In this document: positions 33,213-45,092 of the stretch, one piece after another
Layout: each line of letters begins with the position of its first letter
Position numbering within the stretch: position 1 is the stretch's first letter
Assembly (NCBI GenBank): GCA_949987565.1
Contig: OX465107.1
Location: 15,584,305 to 15,648,304, forward strand
DNA length: 64,000 bases
Direction of reading: 5' to 3'
DNA from: Luidia sarsii
Taxonomy: Eukaryota; Echinodermata; Asteroidea; Paxillosida; Luidiidae
The notes under the pieces: model-generated
What the model saw: only the letters and a program-made list of their open reading frames with translations
Database searches by the model: none
Told to the model about the DNA's origin: nothing
Position numbers and translations under genes: made by a program

Positions 33213-35335
33213 GTATAGACTGACCATTCTTCTCTATTACTGTCATAAAGTAATGCCTTGTCAAGTGAGTTACGCTGACCACTTCAGATGCTGCCTACAT
33301 CCGCCTCGGATTTATTTCAGCCTCCTTTGAATGACAACACTTCAAACTATTTTTACATAAACAATTTTAAACCGTGTTATAATACTATGCAGATGTAACT
33401 TGCCACAGCAGCGGAAAAAAGCCATTGACTAGCGGCCGTGTGTCTGTTTCTCGTGTTTTTTTAGAAAGCCATAAGCACAGTGAAATGTACTTGTATCCTC
33501 CAATAACCGGTTTTCGACGATATAAGGACTTTTCTTCAAACTGAACAATGTGGACGAAAGTATCACACTAAAAGAGGTCTCAGTCACTTTGTCCACACCA
33601 CAGACTATTAGAATAATTATAGAGAAGGTTGATCAAGCCTGTCATTTCGGTAAGATTACCCGCTTTTGTTGACGGCCGCGGCGCACCGCGCAGTAAGCAA
33701 CGTCACCTATTTTCGTCAGTGGTGTTTAGTAAGGTGTCCCAGTGTAGCCAAACGCAAAATAAATTCTTAAATTAACTCAAAATGCTGTGTGGCACTATTA
33801 AATTCTTCCCTGTATGTTTTTTTGTGTTCATCTTTGTTTTTGTTTTTCCACACTGCTTCTAACACTTTCCTCAAATCATTCATAATGTATGCTTAAAACG
33901 TATTGGTCTTGTTGATGTCTTCTTTTGTGACGTTTAAAAAAAACTCCACAATCCTCTTTCTCACTGCTTCTTCAGTTATAACCTTTCCAAATTTCACTCA
34001 AGAGACACATTTCCTCCTTCTTGGTACTTTCTCTAGCTGCTCTTTTATTTTTTTCATCTTTTTTTAAAAGCCTATTGGGCCATGTTACTTTTTGTCTTTA
34101 AATAATACTAAAAAAAAATATTTAAAACATTATATAAGCGAGACGCCCTATAGTAGCCTCCATAGTTTTTACCCAGAACGGACTTCCTCAAGTTGCGTGA
34201 TATATTTTTTTTCTACGGATGTTGGGGTTTGTTATGGTACACTCAGATTTTTTTTAGGACCAACAATAAAGAAAACTGGAGCTTCGAAGCAACTGCCAAT
34301 TTTGTACCTAGGAAAATAGACCCCTAAAGAGCAACTTTTTGAATAACACGAGTTTGGCCTACTGGAAAAGCCTTAAATTTCCACATTTTCGGTGACGGAC
34401 AAGAGCAGGAAACCAACTGTAAGATATGAAGTCTGAGATCGTTATACGGAGTTGTTTTCATAGTGCGATGTGAGTTAGAATGCTAAGCGTCGAAAACGTG
34501 TAGCGTCGAAAACGGGGGTTCCCACGATACTGTTATTTTGGCTAAAAGATCCCGAATCAATTTGCAAGCATGCGCATCTATTTCACATTCCGCGGGTATT
34601 CTTCAGTCCATCTGTGTAGGCCTATTATGCACACATGCAATTTTAAAATAGTGCACCTTTATCCTTATATCATGTGATCAGTGCTGACGTCATCATGGCG
34701 TCATTGCAGTACATATAGACATATGTGCTTCTTTTCATGATGTTAGACATCTGGGAAAAAAATTAACTTAAACTTTGATCGACATTGACAATTACATTGT
34801 CGTTGCAGGCGCATGTCTGACGTTTGCTGCGAATTAAAGGTTGTTTAGTAGGTGTAATAAATTTGCTGTAGTTTGATTAAGTTCTGATGTTTTTGATGCC
34901 CGAAGTGCCGCTGAGATAATTCTGTGCACCGTACCGTAAGTGTATGGGCATTGTGTAAGGGAAAAAAGAGACGAAATCAGAACAAAAATAAGGCCTTTAC
35001 TGCTACTCGGTAATGACGGAAAAGCAAAAAATATGCTCTGAAAACCTGTGCTCAAACCAGTCAGAGCTCCCCTCCGTTAAGGTGCTGAGATTCATCTTAG
35101 CCAAATAATCACTCCATAATAATTATGAAGATGTTCATGTAATCCTGAGTGCAAATTTCGTATTTGCTGCTGTGTGCTTGCAAGAACTGGCTTTCTTTCT
35201 CCAACTCTATTTTGATATAACACCACTAAAATTCATTATGCACACTGTGCAGTGTTCGAATCTAGGAGACAAGTATTCCCCCTATTATTATGTGGTACAC
35301 TTGCGCTGAAATTATGACGTCTTGGGACATTGTTA
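33213..35335. other. No gene recognised
   Basis: AT-rich sequence with T- and A-runs (33780-34260). Only short domain-free frames. Confidence 0.4.
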
Positions 35336-35350
35336 ATCCCTTCACATATT

Positions 35351-35498
35351 AAAATTTAGTGTGCCTGACGTTTCGATCCTAGAAGGACCTAGGATTGAAA
35401 CGCCAGGTCCTGCTAGGATGGAAACGTCAGGCCCACTGAATTTTAAGATTTGCATTTTGGTAATTGTAGTCAGTAAGCAGTTTGCAACATTTTTGTAT
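35351..35498 (+). mobile_element. ACGTTTCGATCC hairpin element with 15-bp flanking direct repeat
   Basis: ATCCCTTCACATATT occurs at 35336-35350 and again at 35499-35513, exactly flanking 148 bp. This looks like a target-site duplication of retrotransposition length. The element holds TGACGTTTCGATCCTAG, then AGGATTGAAACGCCAGG and GGATGGAAACGTCAGGCC, alternating hairpin arms. It ends with CAGTAAGCAGTTTGCAACAT and TTTTGTAT. This copy best defines the ends of the family. Confidence 0.8.
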
Positions 35499-35837
35499 AT
35501 CCCTTCACATATTGATAAGAACAACGTCTCGCCCTGAGTATCTTTAGTCTTTAGCAAATACCGACGAATTTCTCTGCTAACCTGGGTTGCTTCTTTTTCT
35601 GCTAACGCGTTGTGGGCTGTGTGGAAGACAATGGCGATAGTTGGTCGAACACGACGCCCCCTTCCCGTATAGCATGGGCGGGATCTGACCTTACAAGAAA
35701 TCCATACGAAGCTGACAACACGCGTGCCAATGATGTCCTCGTCTTAAAGTTATGAACCATCGGTGATTGATTTCCTTCCAAACAGCTCTTTGCTAGAGCA
35801 GCATCCATTCCAGGGGTAAAGAAAGAATTAAACTAGT

Positions 35838-35960
35838 TGACTTTTTTGAAAGGTCGCCATGTAAAGGCTAGGACGAGCACTGGTACCTCAATCCAGAGGT
35901 GTCCGATTGAAATCACGGTCCAGTCCAAGTTTTCTTTGACATTTTTCCCGAAATAAATTC
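35838..35960 (+). repeat. tRNA-derived SINE-like element, copy 7
   Basis: AGTTGACTTTTTTGAAAGGTC, then a shortened tRNA part (GAGCACTGGTACCTCAATCC, GGTCCAGTCCAAGTTTTCTT). The box A region is partly deleted. Confidence 0.65.
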
Positions 35961-36042
35961 CCCAAAAATATTTCACATGAGTAAGCCTTACTGCAAAGGA
36001 ATCGGTTGACTGCATTAATTTTTATTGTATTTTATTTCACAG

Positions 36043-36230
36043 GATGTGACAGTAGAAACATGGTCTGGCGCAACCTTGTCAAGCAATCGACCCTACGATC
36101 ACGCAAAGCCTGCGGGGCTGGTATCCTGGAACCTTCACGTGGTGGCCCTGTTTTGACTAACCTTACCAGGATGTTGTTGGCTGCTGGATCGTCTTTATCC
36201 TTGCACCAACTAATTAAAGACCCCAATTGA
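36043..36230 (+). CDS. Candidate terminal exon of a hypothetical plus-strand gene
   Basis: Acceptor TTTATTTCACAG leads into an open frame (GCDSRNMVWRNLVKQS and onward) to TGA at 36228-36230. An internal ATG in AACATGG could start a 56-residue peptide. Phase fits 33157-33212. No family recognised; composition is plausible for coding but not convincing. Confidence 0.22.
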
Positions 36231-36570
36231 GAATTTGGTCAGATTAAGAATTCTTTACAAAACTGTTTTGACTGAAATCAAGTCAAACATGCGCATGAAA
36301 CGTTTTTGTGAATGTTTAATTGCTTTCTAAGAGATAAAACTGAAAACAAGAACTCCAAAAAAATAAAAATCCTCCAATTTTCCAAAGTTTGAATAAGAAA
36401 TAGTAATACCGATGAAATTGATATCTTATTTGGTTTAAATTGATATATGTTTTGTTCCCTTTTTTTACTTGAAGTCTCTGTGAATACTTCATCTCGGCAG
36501 CATTTCTGTGTGCTCTGAACGCATGCAGACAGACTCAATGTGACTCACCATGGACAGCTATTATAGCTAT

Positions 36571-37232
36571 GTCTCCCACCATGGACAGCCTATGTCTCCC
36601 ACCATGGACAGCCTATGTCTCTCACCATGGACAACCTCTGCGTCTCTCACCATGGACAGCCTCTGCGTCTCTCACCATGGACAGCCGCTGTGTCTCACCG
36701 TGGAAAAGCTCTGTGTCTCACCATGGACAGCCTATGTCTATCAGCATGGACAGCCTCTGCGTCTCTCACCATGGACAGTCTATGTCTCTCAGCAGAGACA
36801 GCCTCTGTCTCTTACCATGGACAGCCTCTGTCTCTCACCATGGACAACCGCTGTATCTCACCGTGGACAAGCTCTGTGTCACCATGGACAGCTTCTATCT
36901 CTCACCGTGGAAAACTTCTGTATCTCACCGTGGACAAACTGTCTCACCATGACAAGCTCTGTCTCTTCACCATGGACAAGCTTTGTGTCTCACCATGGAC
37001 AGCCTCTGTGTCTCTCACCATGGACAAGCTCTGTATCTCACCGTGGACAAGCTCTGTCTCACCATGGACAGCCACCCACTGTGTCTCTCACCACGGGACA
37101 GCCTGTGTCTCTCATCATGGACAGCCTCTGTATCTCACCGCGGACAGCCTCTGTGTCACACCATGGACAGCCTCTGTGTCACACCATGGACAGCCTCTGT
37201 GTCACACCATGGACAGCATCTGTGTCAATGTG
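36571..37232 (+). repeat. Minisatellite of ~24-bp CACCATGGACAGCCTCTGTG units
   Basis: About 25 imperfect units containing CACCATGGACAGC or CACCGTGGACAAGC and CTCTGTGTCTCT. Every unit carries an ATG, so several long frames (36550-37491, 36569-36952, 36615-37256) cross it, but they are repeat translations. A short block of the same units lies 5.4 kb away at 42655-42735. Confidence 0.9.
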
Positions 37233-38485
37233 GACAGCCAGTGTCCCAGGCCATGACCATGGGACAGCCGCTGCGTCTCTTCAGACAGGGAGGCCCTGGT
37301 GCTGGCCTTGCATCACAGACGCCTCCCCTGTCTCACCACTCACCCTCGATAGCTTGTCCCAGGCACAGCGGAGAACATTGCTTCGCCACGGACACCATGG
37401 ACATCCTCTTGTATCTTCCCATGGACAGCCTTTCCTTTGTCATACAAAAGAAGTGACCTATGTCCGCCTATATTGCCATAACAATCAGTGATCTCCGATC
37501 TTGCCCTAAAATGTGGATATGTTGACATCGTTATTTCATATATTATTTCAAATGTGTGGTGCTTTTTTAATGAAGGTCCTGTTTTGATCGAATCATCAGA
37601 GCCTGCCATGAATGAAATCGGCATATCTTTGGTCAGTACATGAAGTCAGCCGTTTGAAAATTCCTTGGAAAATACACGAAACCTCACGGTTGGGTTTGTA
37701 GACAAAACTTGCCACTATATTTGTCCTTGTCTATTCACTGCAGTTAAGGCTTTGGTTGAAAATGTTAGATGATAGTGAAAAGAAAATATAGTTTTATTGT
37801 GTGATTGAGTTTGAGTTTGAATGTCTTTCAAATCATGTTTTGTACACAATGTTTGGAAAGGAGTATCCTTGTCAGAAAAGTATTGTTCAGTGTTGAAATA
37901 TTAATGTTGATTTGTAAAAGTCCTTTTTTTCACTGCTTCCGCACACTCTTTTTTTGATGAAGAGCCGTATGAATATTGTGAATGCGATGTTTGTTAATCA
38001 GTTTCCTTTGACTGAAAAGAGGTATAAGGTTAATCACTTCGTAATGTTTGAGAAGGTTTGACTTTGAACAGCTCGAGTTCTTTAACAATGATTTAAGAAT
38101 GATGTCAAAACGAAATCTGTCAAGGTTGATTGTAAATACAGAATATGAAGACAGAAAAGGCACTGGTTCAGTAATAATTGTTTGTGTTTGACTGATTCAA
38201 CTATGCTGTATTCTTGTTTTTTGTTAATTTGAATGACATTTTGTAGATGGTGAGTGGACTGGATGATAAGCATGAATTAAGAATGTTTCTCTGTACAGCA
38301 CATTTGACTTGTTTCCTGTGTCGTTCATTTTCTTGCGTCGTTTTGACTTTCCAGACCGTTAATGAACTAAGATTTGTTTCGAACAATGAACATTTGTAGT
38401 TTATCAGACATACAGATACAAAAATCCCCCAATGTTCTCGTTGCCCTAACACCTCAGGAAAACACATTGCTCATGTTTGTTTATA
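37233..38485. other. No gene recognised
   Basis: AT-rich sequence with only short frames on the minus strand (37930-38467) without domains. Confidence 0.4.
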
Positions 38486-38780
38486 ATTGCACCAAAACGT
38501 GTCCCTAAAGAATTTAAATACAGTTCTTGGCCTTGGGTGGATAGCTTTTAGTGTCTATACAACATTTAAAGTAAAAAAAAAACCCTATTATAGGGTTTTC
38601 TTTTCTTGAAAAAAACCCAAAAATTAGAGCGTTCTGCGAATTGCACCAAAACATGTCCCTGAAGTTTGTAATAGAGTTCTTGGCCTTGGGTTGATAGGTT
38701 TTAGTGTCTACACAACATTTAAAGTTAAAAAAGAAAACCCTATTTTTCTTGAAAAAACACCCGAAATTAGAGACTACTGC
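38486..38780 (+). repeat. Two direct copies (~150 bp) leading into the decamer satellite
   Basis: ATTGCACCAAAACGTGTCCC at about 38486 and ATTGCACCAAAACATGTCCC at about 38640 begin two related stretches (TTCTTGGCCTTGGGT, TTTAGTGTCTA, ACAACATTTAAAG). Copy 1 ends AGAGCGTTCTGCGAATT and copy 2 ends AGAGACTACTGCGAATTACTGC. The end of the unit therefore already contains the decamer sequence. Confidence 0.85.
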
Positions 38781-41468
38781 GAATTACTGCGAATTACTGC
38801 GAATTACTGCGAATTACTGCGAATTACTGCGAATTACTGCGAATTACTGCGAATTACTGCGAATTACTGCGAATTACTGCGAATTACTGCGAATTACTGC
38901 GAATTACTGCGAATTACTGCGAATTACTGCGAATTACTGCGAATTACTGCGAATTACTGCGAATTACTGCGAATTACTGCGAATTACTGCGAATTACTGC
39001 GAATTACTGCGAATTACTGCGAATTACTGCGAATTACTGCGAATTACTGCGAATTACTGCGAATTACTGCGAATTACTGCGAATTACTGCGAATTACTGC
39101 GAATTACTGCGAATTACTGCGAATTACTGCGAATTACTGCGAATTACTGCGAATTACTGCGAATTACTGCGAATTACTGCGAATTACTGCGAATTACTGC
39201 GAATTACTGCGAATTACTGCGAATTACTGCGAATTACTGCGAATTACTGCGAATTACTGCGAATTACTGCGAATTACTGCGAATTACTGCGAATTACTGC
39301 GAATTACTGCGAATTACTGCGAATTACTGCGAATTACTGCGAATTACTGCGAATTACTGCGAATTACTGCGAATTACTGCGAATTACTGCGAATTACTGC
39401 GAATTACTGCGAATTACTGCGAATTACTGCGAATTACTGCGAATTACTGCGAATTACTGCGAATTACTGCGAATTACTGCGAATTACTGCGAATTACTGC
39501 GAATTACTGCGAATTACTGCGAATTACTGCGAATTACTGCGAATTACTGCGAATTACTGCGAATTACTGCGAATTACTGCGAATTACTGCGAATTACTGC
39601 GAATTACTGCGAATTACTGCGAATTACTGCGAATTACTGCGAATTACTGCGAATTACTGCGAATTACTGCGAATTACTGCGAATTACTGCGAATTACTGC
39701 GAATTACTGCGAATTACTGCGAATTACTGCGAATTACTGCGAATTACTGCGAATTACTGCGAATTACTGCGAATTACTGCGAATTACTGCGAATTACTGC
39801 GAATTACTGCGAATTACTGCGAATTACTGCGAATTACTGCGAATTACTGCGAATTACTGCGAATTACTGCGAATTACTGCGAATTACTGCGAATTACTGC
39901 GAATTACTGCGAATTACTGCGAATTACTGCGAATTACTGCGAATTACTGCGAATTACTGCGAATTACTGCGAATTACTGCGAATTACTGCGAATTACTGC
40001 GAATTACTGCGAATTACTGCGAATTACTGCGAATTACTGCGAATTACTGCGAATTACTGCGAATTACTGCGAATTACTGCGAATTACTGCGAATTACTGC
40101 GAATTACTGCGAATTACTGCGAATTACTGCGAATTACTGCGAATTACTGCGAATTACTGCGAATTACTGCGAATTACTGCGAATTACTGCGAATTACTGC
40201 GAATTACTGCGAATTACTGCGAATTACTGCGAATTACTGCGAATTACTGCGAATTACTGCGAATTACTGCGAATTACTGCGAATTACTGCGAATTACTGC
40301 GAATTACTGCGAATTACTGCGAATTACTGCGAATTACTGCGAATTACTGCGAATTACTGCGAATTACTGCGAATTACTGCGAATTACTGCGAATTACTGC
40401 GAATTACTGCGAATTACTGCGAATTACTGCGAATTACTGCGAATTACTGCGAATTACTGCGAATTACTGCGAATTACTGCGAATTACTGCGAATTACTGC
40501 GAATTACTGCGAATTACTGCGAATTACTGCGAATTACTGCGAATTACTGCGAATTACTGCGAATTACTGCGAATTACTGCGAATTACTGCGAATTACTGC
40601 GAATTACTGCGAATTACTGCGAATTACTGCGAATTACTGCGAATTACTGCGAATTACTGCGAATTACTGCGAATTACTGCGAATTACTGCGAATTACTGC
40701 GAATTACTGCGAATTACTGCGAATTACTGCGAATTACTGCGAATTACTGCGAATTACTGCGAATTACTGCGAATTACTGCGAATTACTGCGAATTACTGC
40801 GAATTACTGCGAATTACTGCGAATTACTGCGAATTACTGCGAATTACTGCGAATTACTGCGAATTACTGCGAATTACTGCGAATTACTGCGAATTACTGC
40901 GAATTACTGCGAATTACTGCGAATTACTGCGAATTACTGCGAATTACTGCGAATTACTGCGAATTACTGCGAATTACTGCGAATTACTGCGAATTACTGC
41001 GAATTACTGCGAATTACTGCGAATTACTGCGAATTACTGCGAATTACTGCGAATTACTGCGAATTACTGCGAATTACTGCGAATTACTGCGAATTACTGC
41101 GAATTACTGCGAATTACTGCGAATTACTGCGAATTACTGCGAATTACTGCGAATTACTGCGAATTACTGCGAATTACTGCGAATTACTGCGAATTACTGC
41201 GAATTACTGCGAATTACTGCGAATTACTGCGAATTACTGCGAATTACTGCGAATTACTGCGAATTACTGCGAATTACTGCGAATTACTGCGAATTACTGC
41301 GAATTACTGCGAATTACTGCGAATTACTGCGAATTACTGCGAATTACTGCGAATTACTGCGAATTACTGCGAATTACTGCGAATTACTGCGAATTACTGC
41401 GAATTACTGCGAATTACTGCGAATTACTGCGAATTACTGCGAATTACTGCGAATTACTGCGAATTACT
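38781..41468 (+). repeat. Perfect decamer satellite (GAATTACTGC), 268 full units
   Basis: 2680 bp of GAATTACTGC in unbroken 10-bp register plus a final partial GAATTACT. I see no substitution or indel in any unit. Because 10 is not a multiple of 3 and no plus-strand frame of the decamer holds a stop, all three plus frames are open and give the same ten-residue peptide cycle. The 923- and 930-residue frames are artefacts of this. It abuts a tRNA-like unit at 41480. Confidence 0.97.
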
Positions 41469-41479
41469 AATTTAAAAGC

Positions 41480-42420
41480 GTAAAATGACCTGCATCCACC
41501 GGGGATCGAACCCTCGGCCTTGCGGTTCCCAGTCAAGACGCTGAACCATTAGTGCCATGAGTCACGCCCGCCCACCCCTATTTTTCCTATATATTTAAAC
41601 CTTCGGTTACCCTAATTAAATTAAAAAACAAGAACCAGTTACACCTCCTGGGATCGAACCTGGACCCTTGAGGTTACAGACCCTGGGACATGCCGTTAGG
41701 CCACGTACACCAGTTGATTTTTTTCTTCGAATTTAAGATACTTATAGGTTGGGTTTTTACTTAGTAATTTGAAGAAGAAAAAGTACTCTGATATCTCCAG
41801 GGATCGAACCTGGAACCTTGAGGTTACAGACCCTGGGACATGCCGTTAGGCCACGTACACCAGTTGATTTTTTTCTTCGAATTTAAGATACTTATAGGTT
41901 GGGTTTTTACTTAGTAATTTGAAGAAGAAAAAGTACTCTGATATCTCCAGGGATCGAACCTGGAACCTTGAGGTTACAGACCCTGGGACATGCCGTTAGG
42001 CCACGTACATCAGTTGATTTTTGACTTCGAATTTAAGATACTTATAGCTTGGGTTTTTACTTAGTAATTTAAAGAAGAAAAATTACTCTCAAATCTCCAG
42101 GGATCGAACCTGGACCCTTGAGGTTACAGACCCTGGGACACGTACACCAGTTGATTTTTTCATTTAAGTAGGTTGGGTTTGTACTTTGAAGAACAAACAT
42201 TACTCTTACATCTCCTGGGGATCGAACGTGGAACCTGGAACCTTGAGGTTACAAACTCTGGGTCATGCCATTAGGCCAATTGCACCAGGGTTTTTTTTCT
42301 TCAAATTTTATATATTTATAGGTTGGGTTTGTAATTTGAAGAAGAAAACATACTTTACATCTCATGATCAAGGGATCGAACCTGGAAACTTTGTGTACAC
42401 CAGTTGGAATTTTGTTGAAC
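41480..42420 (-). repeat. Tandem array of ~150-bp tRNA-like units, minus orientation, about 7 copies
   Basis: On the minus strand units carry GTGGCCTAACGGCATGTCC, GGGTCTGTAACCTCAAGG and a perfect T-arm CCAGGTTCGATCCCTGG. The AAATTACTAAGTAAAAACCC and AACCTATAAGTATC spacer follows. The T-arm mark GGGATCGAACC falls near 41506, 41651, 41801, 41951 and 42101, then at shorter decayed intervals. The unit nearest the satellite (41480-41570) is a different tRNA-like variant. Two middle units are almost identical. Confidence 0.88.
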
Positions 42421-42654
42421 ATTTTGGAAGCTTATAGGCGAGCTGTATATTTTGAATACATATTTGGGATTGTAAACCTGTCCGTTCCTCCAAATAAGCC
42501 CAATGATCAATCAGAAAATGAAGGGTATGGCCATTCATGAAGGACAACTGAGGACCGCGTGATGATGACCATAGTAGACCAGGCAATCAGAATTGCATCT
42601 TCTGTCTGAATATCTACTCATAAAAATGGGGTGAATTCTGCACTCTGAAATGGA

Positions 42655-42735
42655 CAGCCACTGTATCTTACCATGGACAGCCACTGTGTGTCTCATCATG
42701 GATAGCATGTGTCTCACCGTGGACAAGCTCTGTAT
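42655..42735 (+). repeat. Short block of CACCATGGACAGC-type units
   Basis: Three to four degenerate units (TTACCATGGACAGCCACTGT, CTCATCATGGATAGC, CTCACCGTGGACAAGCTCTG) of the minisatellite found at 36571-37232. Confidence 0.8.
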
Positions 42736-43284
42736 GATAGACACACGTTGTCAGCCATCACCCCTACGATCCGTGTAATAATACAAGTGAGAGGCTTGGT
42801 TCACTAAAGAGAACTGTCCACAAAAAAGCAATAGCACAATTAACATCCAAAAGCACATTATGACCAAAGGTCGTGCTTTATATTCATTACGTCGTTGCGA
42901 ATAGTGTGCCCTTAGTTTGCACGACCCTTTGTCATAGTGCTATATCCTTCATTCAATATTTTGCATACAGGCGTCCATCTTTTGTCCCTGTTTTTTTTGT
43001 CCACTCGGTGAAACCATGTGTCAATAATGTGTGACGTGTCATCGACGTCATCGGGTCTTGTTGAGCACGCTGCCCTTCCGCGCTCTACATAGGATTATTG
43101 TTTTTGTTTGCTGACTTTAGGGACGTGGTATATACCGTCGCAATATTCACACTGTTTGGTTTTTGATTCGGGAGGTCTTTATGGGTCAAGTGTCTAAATG
43201 CTACATGCTTTAGGTCTGAATCCACTTGTACTCCTTCTCTGAAACGATTTGTCGTCTTAATTCCATGGAAAAGCCAAGTAGGAG
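42736..43284. other. No gene recognised
   Basis: CATTATGACCAAAGGTCGTGC near 42855 and GCACGACCCTTTGTCATAGT near 42918 form an inverted pair, a possible small foldback of about 90 bp. No coding signal. Confidence 0.35.
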
Positions 43285-43406
43285 GTTTGCGGTGGCACCA
43301 TCTATTTATGTCATATTTTAATAGAAGCTCTGAAAAGAGCTAGAGTTACCGGCTCATTTCAGAGCCATACTCCTTATGATATGATATACATGGTGTCACC
43401 GCATAC
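43285..43406. repeat. Hairpin element with histone stem-loop-like core, copy 2
   Basis: Terminal inverted repeats GTTTGCGGTGGCACCAT and ATGGTGTCACCGCATAC. The interior holds AGCTCTGAAAAGAGCT (43326-43341, minus-strand stem-loop) and GGCTCATTTCAGAGCC (43351-43366, plus-strand stem-loop with one loop change). Two stem-loops in opposite sense suggest the arms of a larger palindrome. Confidence 0.75.
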
Positions 43407-45092
43407 GCCCTATTTGATATTTATGCCATGCAAACCTTCAAATCTTATCTTTTTCGTGGAAACGCAACTTCAGAGCTCCGCTCCACTCATCCCTTTTGAT
43501 TGCGAAGCAATGTAAGTCCGAAATTGACGGGCACCCTAGCAATGGCTGCTGTACAACAATAGCCATTGGGTGCCATGCGTTCGATTAGTGGCTCTGACGT
43601 CATTGCCCAGTGTGAGAGCAGGGTCACTCGGAGGGTAACCCGGGTCTAAACCCGGCCCAGCTAATCGAACACATCATAGGCGTTTTCCAAAACCCGGCTT
43701 AGGTTTTGTCTCCGGCCTTGTCTCTGTTAGGCTTATCCCAAACCTAGGTAGGTTGGGTCCTTCGGTGAAGTTGAAGCTTTGAAATAATTCCAAAAATAAA
43801 TAAATAAACCCAGTACAACCTTCAAAACCGAAGCCAATCCATCAAAGCCTGAGCCTAAGACTAAGCCGTGATTTCGAAAAGGCCCTATGAAGGTTGTTGG
43901 CTTAAAATTGAGCCAGGACGACTGATATGTCAGACCCTCGCAGTGTTTTCGCAAGCCATATCCTCAGTACCAATATATAAATCTCAAAAGAGGGCCTGAC
44001 GTCCCGGCAAAATGACAAGGACATACACATACAGTCAGGGGAAGGTTTGCAACAGTTATTGTATTAACTTCAGTGCCAATACAGTGTTTCCCATATGGTC
44101 ACCACTAGAACTCTGCCAACCACCTTTCTCCAACCTTCTCTGTTTTCCGCTTTCCGAAGGGCTTCTCTCAAACTTAGCCCTGTCCACTGACCATCTATGA
44201 AATGTCATCAAAACCAGAATAGAGCATAGTTAAATCATTCAAACACAGCATGCATTACTGCACCAATACCTTGTCTTCACATCTGTGAATGACTTTAAAG
44301 ATTTTGTCGACCTCTTAACCCTAAACCCTTGTTGAAGAACGCAAATGAATCCTCTTTAATCAGTATGAAGTGGTTAAGGTCAAATTCATTTTTAACGCAT
44401 CTAACACAGATCATTCTTCCGCTCAGCCTCGGTAGTTTGACAAAAATAAGTCCAGTGGCCGGGAACACGCAGACACTCCTGTATAAATGTTCATGCATGA
44501 CAAGGCAAGCATGCACCCATAATAATAGAAATATCTCCAAAATGCGTTAGTTCCCGAATATGAATTGCAAGATTTATGAACATGCACACCATCTTTATAA
44601 ATTTCATGCACGATTATCTTGTGTACACAAACTTCTCAAAACCTTTGTAAACATATCATTTTGCACATCATTGTGCATATACTTACCCAAAGGAAAATCT
44701 ATGAAGTGATTTCTTTTTTTGCTTGTATTATACGCCAAGGGGTAGTAGTGCTGAATCCAAAACAAGAAATGTAGCTCTGTTACTAACGGTAGTCATCTTT
44801 TTAGAGTCGAGTTTTATTGTAGTGGTATTGCTTTGATGTTTGATGCCAAAATACAAAATAAATATTCTCTTAATACTGACAGTTTTTTAAAGTGGATGAA
44901 AAACTGATGCTGAATCCAAACTAAATATGGTACACAGCACTCTTACCGACAATTGTCATCTTTTTATAGTCGATTTCTAAGTTTTTGTTCTTTGATGTCA
45001 TTTCTAAGGCCAGTAATTGATGCCGAATCCAAAATATCCACCAGCTCGATAGCTGAGAGCAGCCATCTGTTTGTGGCGTTGTGTTTTCAAGG
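43407..45092. other. Downstream of NWD1-like gene, no gene recognised
   Basis: A partial ACGTTTCGATCC-family copy (GAGGGCCTGACGTCCCGG) spans about 43975-44060. AATAAA on the minus strand near 44812-44817 could be the poly(A) signal for the NWD1-like gene. No other coding exon was seen. Confidence 0.4.

Noticed and set aside
36550..37491. 313-residue frame with many methionines
   Set aside because: Translation of the CACCATGGACAGC minisatellite. Other frames over the same DNA are equally open.
38691..41483. Two overlapping open frames of 930 and 923 residues with a repeated ITANYCELLR-type peptide
   Set aside because: They are translations of a 10-bp satellite that lacks stops in every plus frame. 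Identical peptides in different frames show there is no selected reading frame.
29486..42420. CRISPR-like arrays (regular ~150-bp direct repeats)
   Set aside because: Whole units repeat, with no alternation of conserved repeats and unique spacers, in an animal genome.
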